This document shows positions 15,591 through 25,249 of a stretch of 64,000 nt of DNA, one piece after another. The stretch covers positions 1 through 64,000 of the forward strand of contig NZ_FUYC01000010.1 in the NCBI RefSeq assembly GCF_900167125.1, read 5' to 3'. The notes beneath the pieces are model-generated. The model worked only from the letters and a program-made list of their open reading frames with translations. It made no database searches and was not told the origin of the DNA. The DNA comes from Paucidesulfovibrio gracilis DSM 16080. GTDB taxonomy: Bacteria; Desulfobacterota; Desulfovibrionia; Desulfovibrionales; Desulfovibrionaceae. A program made the translations under genes and the position numbers. Every line of letters starts with the position of its first letter. The first letter of the stretch is position 1.

Positions 15591-17390
15591 ATGACGCCTG
15601 AAATTATAACGGTAATTGCCGTGCTCGCTCTTGCTGTGCTGTTGTTCATCTTCGAATGGGTTCGCGTGGACGTGGTCGGCATCATCATGATGGTCATCCT
15701 GCCCCTGCTCGGGTTGGTAACCCCACAGGAAGCCATCAGCGGCCTATCCAGCAACGCGGTCGTGTCCATTATCGCGGTCATCATCATCGGCGCGGGGTTG
15801 GATAAGACCGGCGTGATGAACACCATGGCCCGAGTCATCCTGCGGTTCGCCGGGAAAAGCGAATCTCGGATCATGACCTTGATCTCCGGAACCGTGGCCG
15901 TCATATCCGGATTTATGCAGAACATCGGCGCGGCCGCGCTCTTTTTGCCTGCGGCCAAGCGGATCGGCAACCAGACCGGCGTTCCGGTCGGACGGCTGCT
16001 CATGCCCATGGGGTTCTGCGCCATCATCGGCGGGTGTCTGACCTTGGTCGGCTCCAGTCCGTTGATTTTGCTCAACGATCTGATGGTGGTCGGAGGCACC
16101 AAGTACGAGTCTTTCGGCTTGTTCAGCGTCACTCCGATCGGCCTGCTGCTGATTGGAGCCGCACTGGTTTATTTCATTCTCTTCGGCCGGTTCATTCTTC
16201 CCACCCGTTCCGAGGAGGAAAGCTCCGGTCCCATGTCTTCCGTCCTTACGGCTACTTACGATAATATCGGCTCGCTCTACGAGCTGCATGTACCCGCGGG
16301 TTGGAAGAACGATGCCTCATTGCGGTCCTTGGATCTGCGCCCCATTTATTTCTGCACCCTGGTGGCCCTTTCCCGCGATAACGGCCAGACGCAGATATTC
16401 GCTCCTTCACCGGATGAGGTCATCCGCCCTGGCGACCATCTCGTGATGGTCGGGCCAGAGGAGTTTGTCGAACACATGGCCAATGATCTTGGCTGGGCGA
16501 TGCAACCTGAGCTGACCACCTTTGCCGAAGCCATGTCGCCGAACAACGCGGGAATCCTGGAGGGTATCGTCACTCCCCGGTCCGAGTTCATGGGCAAAAC
16601 CCTTGCCGAACTTCGCATCCGCGAACGGTTCCAGGTTTCCCCTCTGGCTATTTTCCGTGGGGACAAGATTTTTGTCAGCGGGTTGAGCGACATCGTCATC
16701 GAGGCCGGTGACGCTCTGCTGCTGCATGGTCGCTGGGAAGTGTTCCACATGATCAAGGGACTGCCCGACCTGGTTTTCACCGAAGAGGTCAAGGGTGAGC
16801 TGTTGCGCACGGAGAAAGCCAAGCTGGCCTTGCTTTGGCTGGCGGTTTCCCTGGCGCTGATCCTCGGCTTTCACATCCAGCTTTCCATTGCGTTGCTCAC
16901 GGGCGCGTTGGGCATGGTGCTGACCAGAGTCCTTACCATTGACGAGGCCTATCAGTCCGTGGACTGGATGACCGTGTTTCTGCTCGGCGGACTCATTCCC
17001 CTGGGCATGGCCTTTGAGAACACCGGAGCCGCAAAATATATTGCGGATTCCATCATGGCGACCCTGGGGACACCGACCCCCGTGGTTCTGCTTACGGTCA
17101 TTGGCATCCTGACCTCCTTCTTCACCCTGGTGGCCTCCAACGTGGGCGCGACGGTTTTACTGGTTCCGCTGTCCATGAACATGGCCCTGGGGGCCGGAGT
17201 GGATCCGCGGGTGGCCGCCTTGACTGTGGCCGTGGCCGCGTCCAACACCTTTGTATTGCCCACCCACCAGGTCAACGCGCTGATCATGCGTCCCGGAGGG
17301 TATCGGACCATTGACTATGTGCGGAGCGGCGTCGGCATGACCGTAATCTACATGGTCGTCATGATCGCCGCACTGATGCTGTTCTACTAA
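15591..17390 (+). CDS. SLC13/DASS-family anion permease with TrkA-C domains
   Basis: A 599-residue permease. Hydrophobic segments at about residues 1-200 and 410-599 flank a soluble central part (210-395) carrying two TrkA-C (RCK_C) modules, recognisable from [17 protein letters not shown]...[11 protein letters not shown] and [17 protein letters not shown]...[11 protein letters not shown]. The SNAVVSI and [13 protein letters not shown] regions correspond to the substrate/Na+ hairpins of the family. Members take up sulfate, dicarboxylates or other anions with Na+; in a sulfate reducer sulfate is plausible but unproven. Start ATG 15591 has AAGGA seven bases upstream; the gene follows the USP gene by 42 bases. 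Confidence 0.88.
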   Translation: MTPEIITVIAVLALAVLLFIFEWVRVDVVGIIMMVILPLLGLVTPQEAISGLSSNAVVSIIAVIIIGAGLDKTGVMNTMARVILRFAGKSESRIMTLISGTVAVISGFMQNIGAAALFLPAAKRIGNQTGVPVGRLLMPMGFCAIIGGCLTLVGSSPLILLNDLMVVGGTKYESFGLFSVTPIGLLLIGAALVYFILFGRFILPTRSEEESSGPMSSVLTATYDNIGSLYELHVPAGWKNDASLRSLDLRPIYFCTLVALSRDNGQTQIFAPSPDEVIRPGDHLVMVGPEEFVEHMANDLGWAMQPELTTFAEAMSPNNAGILEGIVTPRSEFMGKTLAELRIRERFQVSPLAIFRGDKIFVSGLSDIVIEAGDALLLHGRWEVFHMIKGLPDLVFTEEVKGELLRTEKAKLALLWLAVSLALILGFHIQLSIALLTGALGMVLTRVLTIDEAYQSVDWMTVFLLGGLIPLGMAFENTGAAKYIADSIMATLGTPTPVVLLTVIGILTSFFTLVASNVGATVLLVPLSMNMALGAGVDPRVAALTVAVAASNTFVLPTHQVNALIMRPGGYRTIDYVRSGVGMTVIYMVVMIAALMLFY

Positions 17391-17398
17391 AACCGTGG

Positions 17399-17429
17399 CG
17401 GGGTGCCGGGTCTCTCCGGCATCCCTTTT
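17399..17429 (+). promoter_or_regulatory. Intercistronic hairpin after the SLC13 gene
   Basis: GGGTGCCGG and CCGGCATCC pair over 9 bp (one G-U) around a 6-base loop, followed by CTTTTC. It may be a leaky terminator or message-stabilising element between the permease and nhaB. Confidence 0.45.
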
Positions 17430-17497
17430 CGATATCAAGGACACCGTCTCCAACAGATTACGAGATTCACTCTTTCTGGATGCGACGCCCCGTGCGT

Positions 17498-17513
17498 GGC
17501 GGGATCTCCCGCC
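17498..17513 (+). repeat. Perfect short hairpin in the nhaB leader
   Basis: GGCGGGA-TC-TCCCGCC lies 41 bases upstream of the nhaB start; weaker outer pairing (GACGC at 17484-17488 with GCGTC at 17526-17530) could extend it. No known riboswitch fold is claimed. Confidence 0.4.
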
Positions 17514-17554
17514 CCGGCAGGGCTTGCGTCTTGTTTGCGTTCAAGGAGAACACA

Positions 17555-19177
17555 ATGAAAACACCGCTGGCTAGACTGTTTGCACAAACGTTTTTGGGCA
17601 ACGCCCCCGGCTGGTACAAGCTTACGCTGCTTTGTTTCCTGGTGGTCAACCCGATTCTGGTGCTGACGGCGGGAACCTTTGTCGCGGGCTGGGCGCTCAT
17701 CGCCGAGTTCATCTTCACGCTGGCCATGGCGTTGAAGTGTTATCCTCTGCCTGCCGGAGGGTTGCTGGCTATCGAAGCGGTCATCATGGGCATGACCTCG
17801 ACCGAAACCGTGTACCATGAAGCGCTCAAAAATTTTGAGGTCATTCTCCTGCTGATCTTCATGGTGGCGGGTATTTATTTCATGAAGGATTTTTTGCAGT
17901 TCACCTTTACCCGTATCCTGGTTCGAGTCCGCTCCAAAAAAGCTATTTCCTTGATGTTTTGTTTGGCTGGAGCGTTTCTTTCCGCGTTTCTCGACGCCTT
18001 GACCGTGACAGCGGTGATCATGGCCGTGGCGTATGGGTTTTACAACGTCTACCATCGGTTTATTTCCGGCAGAAGCAACGACGATGTGCATGACCTCCGG
18101 TCCGATGATGCGGTCAAGGACATGGACCGGGAAGAGTTGCTGGCGTTTCGCGGTTTTTTGCGCAACCTGATGATGCACGGCGCGGTGGGTACGGCCCTCG
18201 GCGGGGTCTGTACCCTGGTGGGCGAACCGCAGAACCTGTTGGTGGGGGGCGAAATGGGCTGGCATTTCATCCCGTTTTTTTTGCACGCCATGCCCGTGAC
18301 CCTGCCTGTACTGGGGGTAGGACTGCTGACCTGCCTGGCCGTGGAACAGTTCCATGTCTTTGGCTACGGATATCAAATGCCGGGAAACATCCGTTCCTTT
18401 CTGCTGGAAACCGCCGTTAAGATGGAGGAAGAGCAGGGGCAAAGAGGGAAGCTCAAGCTGATCATCCAGATGTGTGTGGGCTGCTGGCTCATTGCGGCTC
18501 TGGCTCTGCATTTGGCGGCGGTGGGCCTGATCGGTCTTTCCGTGATTATTTTGCTGACGGCCTTTACCGGCATTGTGGAGGAAAGTCGGCTGGGCCACGC
18601 TTTTGAGGAAGCTCTGCCCTTTACCGCTCTTTTGGTGGTGTTTTTTTCCATCGTGGCGGTTATTCATTCCCAGGAATTGTTTGCTCCGATCATCGAATAT
18701 GTACTGAGCCTCAGCGGGCAGGACCAGTTGGCGGCCTACTACGTGGCCAATGGTCTGTTGTCGTCCATTTCGGACAATGTGTTCGTGGCCACGGTCTACA
18801 TCTCGGAAACCAAGCTGCACTTTATTCATCTGCTCGGTTCCATTCAGGGCATCGGCATGTCCGGTCAGGAACTGATGAGTAAGCTTACGGATCCGCATGT
18901 GGCCCGGGCCGACGTGCTGGCTACCCTGCCGCACAACGTGGCTCCTGTGGTCCGTGAGACCATGGAGCATTTCGATAAGCTGGCCGTGGCCATCAATACG
19001 GGAACCAACATCCCGTCCGTGGCCACCCCGAACGGGCAGGCCGCGTTCCTCTTTTTGCTGACGAGTGCGCTTGCGCCGGTGATCCGCCTTTCCTACGGCA
19101 GAATGGTCATGCTGGCGTTGCCCTACACCATCACCATGTCCCTGACCGGACTGGCCGCAGTGTACGCCTTCCTATAG
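17555..19177 (+). CDS. nhaB: Na+/H+ antiporter NhaB
   Basis: A 540-residue antiporter with about twelve helices that expels Na+ in exchange for protons. Overall order follows Nha[22 protein letters not shown] at the start, [33 protein letters not shown], then [16 protein letters not shown] and the late [20 protein letters not shown]. The conserved acid in FLDALTVTA is thought to take part in ion binding. ATG 17555 is chosen because AGGAG sits six bases upstream; earlier in-frame codons are atypical. As third gene after the USP and SLC13 genes, it may recycle Na+ that enters with the anion. Confidence 0.93.
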   Translation: MKTPLARLFAQTFLGNAPGWYKLTLLCFLVVNPILVLTAGTFVAGWALIAEFIFTLAMALKCYPLPAGGLLAIEAVIMGMTSTETVYHEALKNFEVILLLIFMVAGIYFMKDFLQFTFTRILVRVRSKKAISLMFCLAGAFLSAFLDALTVTAVIMAVAYGFYNVYHRFISGRSNDDVHDLRSDDAVKDMDREELLAFRGFLRNLMMHGAVGTALGGVCTLVGEPQNLLVGGEMGWHFIPFFLHAMPVTLPVLGVGLLTCLAVEQFHVFGYGYQMPGNIRSFLLETAVKMEEEQGQRGKLKLIIQMCVGCWLIAALALHLAAVGLIGLSVIILLTAFTGIVEESRLGHAFEEALPFTALLVVFFSIVAVIHSQELFAPIIEYVLSLSGQDQLAAYYVANGLLSSISDNVFVATVYISETKLHFIHLLGSIQGIGMSGQELMSKLTDPHVARADVLATLPHNVAPVVRETMEHFDKLAVAINTGTNIPSVATPNGQAAFLFLLTSALAPVIRLSYGRMVMLALPYTITMSLTGLAAVYAFL

Positions 19178-19201
19178 CGGGCAGGCTGCTGTAATGAAGA
19201 A

Positions 19202-19238
19202 AAAACGGCTCCCCGAGAAATTCGGGAGCCGTTTCTTT
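19202..19238. terminator. Bidirectional terminator between nhaB and the EamA gene
   Basis: AAACGGCTCCC (19203-19213) pairs with GGGAGCCGTTT (19224-19234), with A residues to the left and T residues to the right, so it can serve both convergent genes. Confidence 0.85.
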
Positions 19239-19269
19239 GGGTGCGTGGCCGGAAAACGTCCGGTTTTGG

Positions 19270-20148
19270 TCAGGGACGCAGCTGGGAGAGGATCATGCCG
19301 CAGAGCATGAGCGCGCAGCCGGAAATTTCGCGCAGGCCGAGCACCTCGCTGAGCAGAAACCAGCCCGCCACGGCCGCGAACACGGCTTCCAGGCTGAGGA
19401 TGATGGAGGCGTGCGCGGGGTCGGCCTCTTGCTGGGCCACCACCTGGAGAGTGTAGGCCACGCCGGTGGACATCAATCCACAATAGAGCAGGGCGTCTGC
19501 CGCGCCCAGGATGCCTTCCAAAGGAATCTCTTCCAGGGGCAGGGCCACAGCCATGCTGAGCAGGCCGCAGACCATGAATTGGGCCTGGGCCAGGGCGATG
19601 GGATTCATCTTGGGTGCCAGCCAGCCGATGACCAGCATGTGCGCAGTCCAGAAAAACGCTCCCACCAGTACGTAGAGATCGCCCTGCGAGATGGACATGC
19701 TGCCGTGCACGGAGAGCAGGTAGAGTCCGGCCACGGCGAGCACCCCGCCCACCCAGGTACCCCAGCCGGGCCGTTGCCTGAAGAACAGGCCCATGAGCGG
19801 GGTCAGGATCACGTACAGTCCGGTGATGAATCCGGCATTGGCCGCCGTGGTGGTGACGATGCCCACCTGCTGGAGCGCGGCGCCGCCGAACAGCGCGCCC
19901 CCGGCCAGCATGCCGCCTTTGAGGTAGGTGGTGAGGCCGGGCGTGGGTTTGTATTCCACGGGAGCGGATCGCCGCAGGGAAATCAGGGTCAGGGGGGTCA
20001 GAGCCAGAGAGCCGAGCACAAAGCGGATGCCGTTGAAGGCAAAAGGGCCGAGGTGGTCCATGCCGGTTTTTTGGAACACAAAGGCGGTTCCCCAGATCAG
20101 GGCGGTGGTCAGCAAAAGCAGGTCGGATTTGACGGTGGAGGTATTCAT
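19270..20148 (-). CDS. EamA/DMT-family transporter
   Basis: A 292-residue ten-helix protein with two EamA repeats. The first begins LLLTTALIWGTAFVFQKTGM; the second includes FFRQRPGWGTWVGGVLAVAGLYLL; it ends in the usual short basic tail. Such proteins export small metabolites or amino acids; the substrate cannot be read from sequence. The ATG at 20148 is chosen because GAGGAG is 4 bases upstream; the frame extends 17 codons further without a site. The gene is 75 bases downstream of the DHH-family gene's stop region, on the same strand. Confidence 0.9.
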   Translation of the reverse strand: MNTSTVKSDLLLLTTALIWGTAFVFQKTGMDHLGPFAFNGIRFVLGSLALTPLTLISLRRSAPVEYKPTPGLTTYLKGGMLAGGALFGGAALQQVGIVTTTAANAGFITGLYVILTPLMGLFFRQRPGWGTWVGGVLAVAGLYLLSVHGSMSISQGDLYVLVGAFFWTAHMLVIGWLAPKMNPIALAQAQFMVCGLLSMAVALPLEEIPLEGILGAADALLYCGLMSTGVAYTLQVVAQQEADPAHASIILSLEAVFAAVAGWFLLSEVLGLREISGCALMLCGMILSQLRP

Positions 20149-20223
20149 GCGGCTCCTCGGCGGGGGATTGGGTGAAGGAGCCACATAGCAGAAGCCCACC
20201 CGCTTTGGAAAGAGGATTCGGTA

Positions 20224-21258
20224 TCAGGTCCGGGCGCTCTCGGCCGATGGCGCGGCAGTGTTTTTGTGCTTGGCGCGGGCGGTGCGTCTCTTGGCTGTCC
20301 GCTGTGCGGCGGAGTCCGGCTCCTCGTCTGGGGAGGGGGGCGGCTGTGTTGCACGTAGCTCTTGCAGGAGCGTTTCCAGCATGTCTTCTGTCCGAGGTTC
20401 CGGCACATGGCAGGTGCCTGTGCGCGGGTGGCCCCAGCCGCCGAAGCCGAGCATGAGTTTCCCGACATCCGTGACGCAGGTGCGGTTCAGGATGGAGTGG
20501 CTCACGGTGATGACGGTTTCGTTTTGGTCCGCAGCACGCCGCACCTCAATGGAGGCGTCGCATTCCGGGTACAGGGAATACATGGTGAAGCGATTGCCGG
20601 GAGGAGGATCGTCAAGCGCCCGTGCATCCAATATGAGCACGTTTTCGCGGACCACGATTTTTTGCAGCAGCATGGCCCGGAAGGATGCTTCGGACGCAAA
20701 ATACCGCTTCACGCGTTGGGCCATGTCGCGCTGTTGCAGAATTTCCGCAACGGGTATGGACCCGACGAGATGCACGAGTGTTTCCAGGCATTGGGCGTGA
20801 GGCGTGGAGAATCCTTTCCCGCCTGCCAGACCGGTGCAGGGATCCAGGAGAAAGCCCAGCAGCACCCATCCTCCGGGGTGCAATATTTCGGTGAGATTCA
20901 GGTCGCCGGATTCCACTTTGTCCACGTAGCGGAGCATTTCACCGGTGACGCTCCCGAAGCGGTCCTCGCCGCCGAGATGGTCCCAGAGCAGTCGGGCGCA
21001 GCTTGGAGCCGGTTGCACGGCACCTTGAAAGGAAGGGGCGTCAGGCAGGCTGGAAATTTCCGAGCTGTGATGGTTGAACCAGTAGCCGCAGCCGGGAATA
21101 TGCGGCACGCCGCAGACCATGTCGTTGGAATCGGCGGAATGCCGACCGTCCCGCACGTCCTTGGGGTGGACGAAAAGCAGGTCGTCCATGAGACCGGCCT
21201 GCGAGAGCAGCACAGCGCAGGCCAGGCCGTCAAAGTCGGCACGGGTCACGAGTCGCAT
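20224..21258 (-). CDS. DHH-family phosphoesterase-like protein (exopolyphosphatase-related)
   Basis: A 344-residue protein resembling DHH hydrolases that cleave phosphoanhydrides or phosphodiesters with two metal ions. It opens MRLVTRADFDGLACAVLL (DxDG-like metal motif), has FNHHSSE at 61-67 where the family shows DHH, and ends its fold with GFGGWGHPRTGTCH, the GGGH-type DHHA1 motif. The Asp-to-Asn change at the signature may affect metal binding. The last 40 residues are lysine/arginine/alanine-rich and probably disordered. Start ATG 21258 has GGGAGG nine bases upstream; an ATG nine bases earlier is too close to that site. Confidence 0.72.
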   Translation of the reverse strand: MRLVTRADFDGLACAVLLSQAGLMDDLLFVHPKDVRDGRHSADSNDMVCGVPHIPGCGYWFNHHSSEISSLPDAPSFQGAVQPAPSCARLLWDHLGGEDRFGSVTGEMLRYVDKVESGDLNLTEILHPGGWVLLGFLLDPCTGLAGGKGFSTPHAQCLETLVHLVGSIPVAEILQQRDMAQRVKRYFASEASFRAMLLQKIVVRENVLILDARALDDPPPGNRFTMYSLYPECDASIEVRRAADQNETVITVSHSILNRTCVTDVGKLMLGFGGWGHPRTGTCHVPEPRTEDMLETLLQELRATQPPPSPDEEPDSAAQRTAKRRTARAKHKNTAAPSAESART

Positions 21259-21455
21259 GGTGTCCATCCTCCCTTGGCATGCCGGAGTGTGGGCATACCC
21301 CGGCATAAGGGCCGCGTGATGCCCCTCCTGGCATTGGTGCGGCCACGGATCCCCAGCCGACGGGTTCGGGCCGTCCTGGAGAAGGAGGACGAACCTGACG
21401 GCGGAGAGCCTGCCAAGAATAGGCCAAAACACGGGGTATGGCAATGGCGGGAGAA

Positions 21456-21869
21456 TTATTCTGTGGTGTGTTTGTCCTGGGCGTCCCCGACGCGGGGGCG
21501 GACGGAGATGTGCTCCACAAGCCGCTGATAATACGGATCCGAACGTTCCAGGCTCATGTCCCGGCCTCGACGTGCGTTGAGGTTGGAAACCAGCAGATTG
21601 AGTTTTTGAATTTGACGGTAGCGCTCTTGTTCGTCCTGCATGTCGTCGAGCAGATCCAGGGCGCGTTGGATTTCTTTTTGTTCTTCCATTTCCGGGGGCA
21701 GGCAATCCGCGTTTTTCAGGATTTTGTAGGCCATGCGCAGATCAGGGGGGATCATGGAGTCGTCTTCCAGTTCCAGGGGGCGGCCCGCGCCTTCGAGGTT
21801 GTCGAACTGACCGTCCTTTTGAGCCTTGCGGATGCGCTCTTCGGCCAGGAGATGAAAGGCTTCCAACAT
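21456..21869 (-). CDS. DUF1992 (DnaJ-homologue subfamily C member 28-like) protein
   Basis: A 137-residue soluble protein matching the DUF1992 pattern: LLAEERIRKAQKDGQFDNL, GAGRPLELEDD, PPDLRMAYKILKNADCLPPE, then an amphipathic, coiled-coil-like tail rich in Glu/Gln/Arg. The domain also occurs in DNAJC28 of animals, but there is no J-domain here. No strong ribosome site is present; 21869 is chosen because the conserved domain begins directly after it. It is separated from the DHH-family gene by 197 bases and its function is unknown. Confidence 0.82.
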   Translation of the reverse strand: MLEAFHLLAEERIRKAQKDGQFDNLEGAGRPLELEDDSMIPPDLRMAYKILKNADCLPPEMEEQKEIQRALDLLDDMQDEQERYRQIQKLNLLVSNLNARRGRDMSLERSDPYYQRLVEHISVRPRVGDAQDKHTTE

Positions 21870-22063
21870 GGCGGCAGGATACTGCGCCCCGGCGCGGGTG
21901 TAAAGCGGAAGCATCGGCCCAGGAGCGGCCCGGACTCGACGAAGGACGCAAATGGTGTCATATTCGGGGAGGATGCCGGGCGGCGGCCGATGTCGGGAGC
22001 ATCGATCCCCGGCCCGCCTTGGAACAACTGCCCGCGGCACATCAATTCAGCGGTGGATCAAGC

Positions 22064-23164
22064 ATGCGTATTCGAGTTCTGCATTTGGTGAATGGCGAGC
22101 ATTATGCCGGGGCCGAGCGGGTTCAGGACCATCTGGCCATGGCTCTGCCCGAGTTTGGGTATGAGGTGCATTTTGCCTGCGTCAAGCCGGTGTTGTTTCG
22201 GGAGCGCTGTTTTTGTCCCAAAGAGCTTGTCCACGAGGTACCCATGGGGTCGCGGTTTGATCTGCGCGGTTCGCGGCGTGTGGCCGAACTGGCCCGGCGG
22301 CTGGATGCGCGTTTGCTGCATACCCACACGCCCCGCAGCGCCATGCTCGGCGCGGCGACCGCCGTGCGGACCGGTCTGCCCCGGGTGCACCATATCCACA
22401 GCCCTACCTCGCGGGACACGCAAACCCCGCTTCGCAACTGGATCAATGCCGTGGCCGAACGTATCAGCGTGAGCGGGACACGGCGGTTCATCGCGGTATC
22501 CGAAAGTCTGGGACATTGGGCCGCGTCCTGGGGCATTCCCCAACGGCGCATCGTGGTGGTTCCTAACGGCGTACCTCGGCATCCCCGGCCTGGTGCGGTT
22601 CGGGATGCGGATGATCCGGTCCTGGGGGTAGTGGCTTTGTTTCGCCCGCGCAAGGGGCTGGAATGTCTGCTGGATGCTCTGGCCCTGGTTCGGGAGTCGG
22701 GCGTGCGCGCCACGTTGCGGGCCGTGGGACGGTTCGAGACTCCGGAATACGAGTCCATGATCCGGGAACGCTGCGTCCGTTTGGGTCTGGAGGATGCCGT
22801 GGAATGGCGGGGCTTTCAAAGCGATGTGCCGTCGGAATTGACGCACATGGATATTTTTACCCTGCCCAGTCTGTATGGCGAGGGCATGCCCATGGTGTTG
22901 TTGGAGGCCATGGCCGCCGGATTGCCCGGCGTGGTGTCCGACGTGGAAGGCGTTCCCGAGGCAGCGCGTCATGAGCGGGAAGCCCTGCTGGTGCCGCCCG
23001 GAAATGCCCAGGCGCTGGCCCGGGAATTGGTCCGGCTGGCCCGGGATCGGGATTTGCGCGAGCGCATGGGGCGGGCCGCCCTGGAGCGGCATGCCGAACA
23101 TTTTTCAGAACGCGTCATGGCCCGCCGTGTGGCCGAGGTATACGACCATGTGCTCCAAGCCTGA
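22064..23164 (+). CDS. Glycosyltransferase family 4 (GT-B fold)
   Basis: A 366-residue GT4 enzyme. The N-lobe begins RIRVLHLVNGEHYAGAERV, the acceptor-side loop of retaining GT-B transferases, and the C-lobe has VVALFRPRKGLECLLDALA and PSLYGEGMPMVLLEAMAAG, whose E-x7-E pattern binds the nucleotide sugar. It is cytoplasmic or membrane-associated and adds a sugar to a lipid-linked saccharide. It is the first gene of the left block of the polysaccharide locus and overlaps the next gene by 17 bases, so the two are probably translated together. Confidence 0.9.
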   Translation: MRIRVLHLVNGEHYAGAERVQDHLAMALPEFGYEVHFACVKPVLFRERCFCPKELVHEVPMGSRFDLRGSRRVAELARRLDARLLHTHTPRSAMLGAATAVRTGLPRVHHIHSPTSRDTQTPLRNWINAVAERISVSGTRRFIAVSESLGHWAASWGIPQRRIVVVPNGVPRHPRPGAVRDADDPVLGVVALFRPRKGLECLLDALALVRESGVRATLRAVGRFETPEYESMIRERCVRLGLEDAVEWRGFQSDVPSELTHMDIFTLPSLYGEGMPMVLLEAMAAGLPGVVSDVEGVPEAARHEREALLVPPGNAQALARELVRLARDRDLRERMGRAALERHAEHFSERVMARRVAEVYDHVLQA

Positions 23165-23972
23165 AGAATCTGTTTCCGTCCCGACCGTGAATCTGTTCGG
23201 CCTGCCCCTGGCCAACCTGGACCGTGTGCAGACCCTGGAGCTGTGCCGGACCTGGCTGCGTGCGCCCCGGACCGGCAAAGGAGCGCGCTATGTGGCCCCC
23301 ACCAATGTGGATACCACGGTGCAGGCCGGGACGAATCCCCAGCTGTTGGCCGCGTATCAGGCTGCGGACCTGGTGCCCGCGGACGGCAATCCCGTGGTCT
23401 GGGCCTCCCGGATTTTGGGACAAGCCCTGCCGGAACGGGTCACGGGCAGCGATTTGATTCCGGCCTTGTTTGCGGCGGCCGATCCCGCGGATTCTTTGCG
23501 GGTATTTTTGCTGGGCGCGGCTCCGGGCGTGGCGGTCCGGGCGGCAGAGCGCATCCATGCACGCTATCCCGGCACACGGGTGGTGGACGTGGACAGCCCC
23601 CCGTTTGGTTTTCATCTGGATCCGGCGGAGAATGAACGTCTGGTGCGTAAGGTCAACGCCTCGGGCGCGGATCTGTTGATTCTGGGGCTTGGCGCGCCCA
23701 AGCAGGAAATTTGGATTCATGCCCATGCGCCGCGTTTGAACGTGAAGTTGGCGGTGTGCGCCGGGGCCACCATTGATTTTTTAGCCGGGGAGCAACGCCG
23801 TGCGCCGCGCTGGATGCGCGTTCTGGCTCTGGAATGGCTGCACCGCATGCTTTCCCAGCCCCGGCGGCTGGTGCGCCGCTATGCCCGGGATGCCGTGGCG
23901 TTCCCGGCCATGATCCTGCGGGAACGGCGGCGGCTCCGCAATGGGCGCTCGCAAACGGAAACCGAACAATGA
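23148..23972 (+). CDS. WecG/TagA/CpsF-family glycosyltransferase (GT26)
   Basis: A 274-residue GT26 enzyme, the family that adds the second sugar (for example ManNAc or ManNAcA) to an undecaprenyl-linked primer. Motifs: TNVDTTVQAG, the PADGNPVVWASRILG segment (PADG contains the catalytic Asp), RVFLLGAAPGVA and ILGLGAPKQEIWI, and GATIDFLAGEQRRAPRWMR. Length is slightly above the 240-residue norm because of a basic C-terminal tail. Starting inside the GT4 gene and followed after 16 bases by the heptose gene, it fits addition of a sugar after the primer made by the transferase at 45659. Confidence 0.9.
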   Translation: MCSKPEESVSVPTVNLFGLPLANLDRVQTLELCRTWLRAPRTGKGARYVAPTNVDTTVQAGTNPQLLAAYQAADLVPADGNPVVWASRILGQALPERVTGSDLIPALFAAADPADSLRVFLLGAAPGVAVRAAERIHARYPGTRVVDVDSPPFGFHLDPAENERLVRKVNASGADLLILGLGAPKQEIWIHAHAPRLNVKLAVCAGATIDFLAGEQRRAPRWMRVLALEWLHRMLSQPRRLVRRYARDAVAFPAMILRERRRLRNGRSQTETEQ

Positions 23973-23988
23973 GGCGGGAAAGGATATA

Positions 23989-25188
23989 ATGAGCGATATC
24001 GTCACGCAAGCGGTGTTGCTGGCCGGGGGCCGGGGAACCCGGCTGGGCGAATTGGCCCGGGAGCTGCCCAAGCCCGCGCTGGACGTGGGCGGTGAGCCGT
24101 TTGTCATGCATATGGTCTGGAATCTGGCCCGGCACGGAATTCGCGATGTGGTGGTGTCCTGCGGCCATTTGGCGGATCGGCTGGAGCAGGCCATGCGGTC
24201 CCGGCCTGTTCCCGGCACCCGGGTGCGCTTCGTGCGCGAACCCTCGGCGCTGGGGACGGGGGGTGGATTACGCAACTGTTTGCCCTTGTTGCAGGAATCT
24301 TTTTTTGTGCTCAACGCGGACAGCCTGTTCGACGTCAACTATCCGGATCTGGCACTGCATGCCAACGGCGGAGCGGCCCTGGCCTTGCGGCGCGTGCCGG
24401 ACGTGGCCCGGTTCGGGGCGGTGCAGACCCGCCACGGCAAGGTGGTCTCCTTTGCGGAAAAGGGGCGTAGCGGGTCCGGGTGGATCAATGGCGGGGTGTA
24501 TGTGTTGAACCGCGAAATTGTGGAAGCGTTGCCCGATGGTCCCGCTTCCCTGGAGCATGATCTTTTTCCGGCCTTGGCTGCCCGGTCCCGGCTTGGAGCA
24601 GTGCCGTACGATGGTTTTTTTATTGATATTGGGATTCCCGAGGAGTTGGAACGGGCCAGACAGGACGTTCCGGCCTGGCGACGCAAACCCGCGTTGTTTC
24701 TGGACCGGGACGGCGTGCTCAACGTGGACCACGGGTACGTGCACTCCCGGGAGCAGTGGGAGTGGTGCCGGGACGCGCGCGAAGCCGTGAAATATGCCAA
24801 TGATCGGGGTATGCTCGTGGTGGTGGTCACCAACCAGTCGGGCATTGGCCGGGGGTATTACGGGCTGGAGGAATTCCAGGCGCTCATGGCGTGGGTCAAC
24901 CGGGAGCTTCTGCGCCATGGCGCGCATTTCGACGCGGTGTACCATTGCCCGCATCATCCGAGCGAGGCCCGGGAAGAGTATCTCCGGCGCTGCTCCTGCC
25001 GCAAGCCCGAACCGGGAATGCTTTTGCGCGCCATGGAGGAATGGAATATTGATCCCCTGCATAGCGCCATGATCGGGGATTCGCCCAAGGACGTGCAGGC
25101 TGCAAAGCGGGCCGGGTTATCCCGTGCCGCGCTCTACGACCCGGAATCCCAGAGCCTGCTGGACAGCGTGCGCGAGGTGCTTGCCTGA
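23989..25188 (+). CDS. Bifunctional heptose-phosphate guanylyltransferase / GmhB-type phosphatase
   Basis: A 399-residue fusion. Residues 1-225 are a nucleotidyltransferase with the AVLLAGGRGTRLGEL signature and PKPALDVGG (HddC-like; GTP plus heptose-1-phosphate gives GDP-heptose). Residues 235-399 are a HAD phosphatase of GmhB type: LFLDRDGVLN (nucleophile and acid/base Asp), VVTNQSGIGRG, zinc-binding CPHHP...RRCSCRKPEPGM and MIGDSPKDV (heptose 1,7-bisphosphate to 1-phosphate). ATG 23989 has AAAGGA upstream. With the kinase encoded next, three of the four steps from sedoheptulose-7-phosphate to GDP-D-glycero-D-manno-heptose are here; GmhA is absent from the window. Confidence 0.88.
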   Translation: MSDIVTQAVLLAGGRGTRLGELARELPKPALDVGGEPFVMHMVWNLARHGIRDVVVSCGHLADRLEQAMRSRPVPGTRVRFVREPSALGTGGGLRNCLPLLQESFFVLNADSLFDVNYPDLALHANGGAALALRRVPDVARFGAVQTRHGKVVSFAEKGRSGSGWINGGVYVLNREIVEALPDGPASLEHDLFPALAARSRLGAVPYDGFFIDIGIPEELERARQDVPAWRRKPALFLDRDGVLNVDHGYVHSREQWEWCRDAREAVKYANDRGMLVVVVTNQSGIGRGYYGLEEFQALMAWVNRELLRHGAHFDAVYHCPHHPSEAREEYLRRCSCRKPEPGMLLRAMEEWNIDPLHSAMIGDSPKDVQAAKRAGLSRAALYDPESQSLLDSVREVLA

Positions 25189-25249
25189 CAGCCAGCCCGC
25201 GGAGCCTCGGAGCGTAGCGGACGCATCTCCAGATAACCAAGGAGGAACC

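Noticed and set aside
17391-17554. A named Na+ riboswitch before nhaB
   Set aside because: The hairpins are real, but I cannot match them to a published consensus by eye, so only structure is reported.
17435-18970. A 511-codon minus-strand frame opposite nhaB
   Set aside because: NhaB motifs on the plus strand are unambiguous; the antisense product has no recognisable features.
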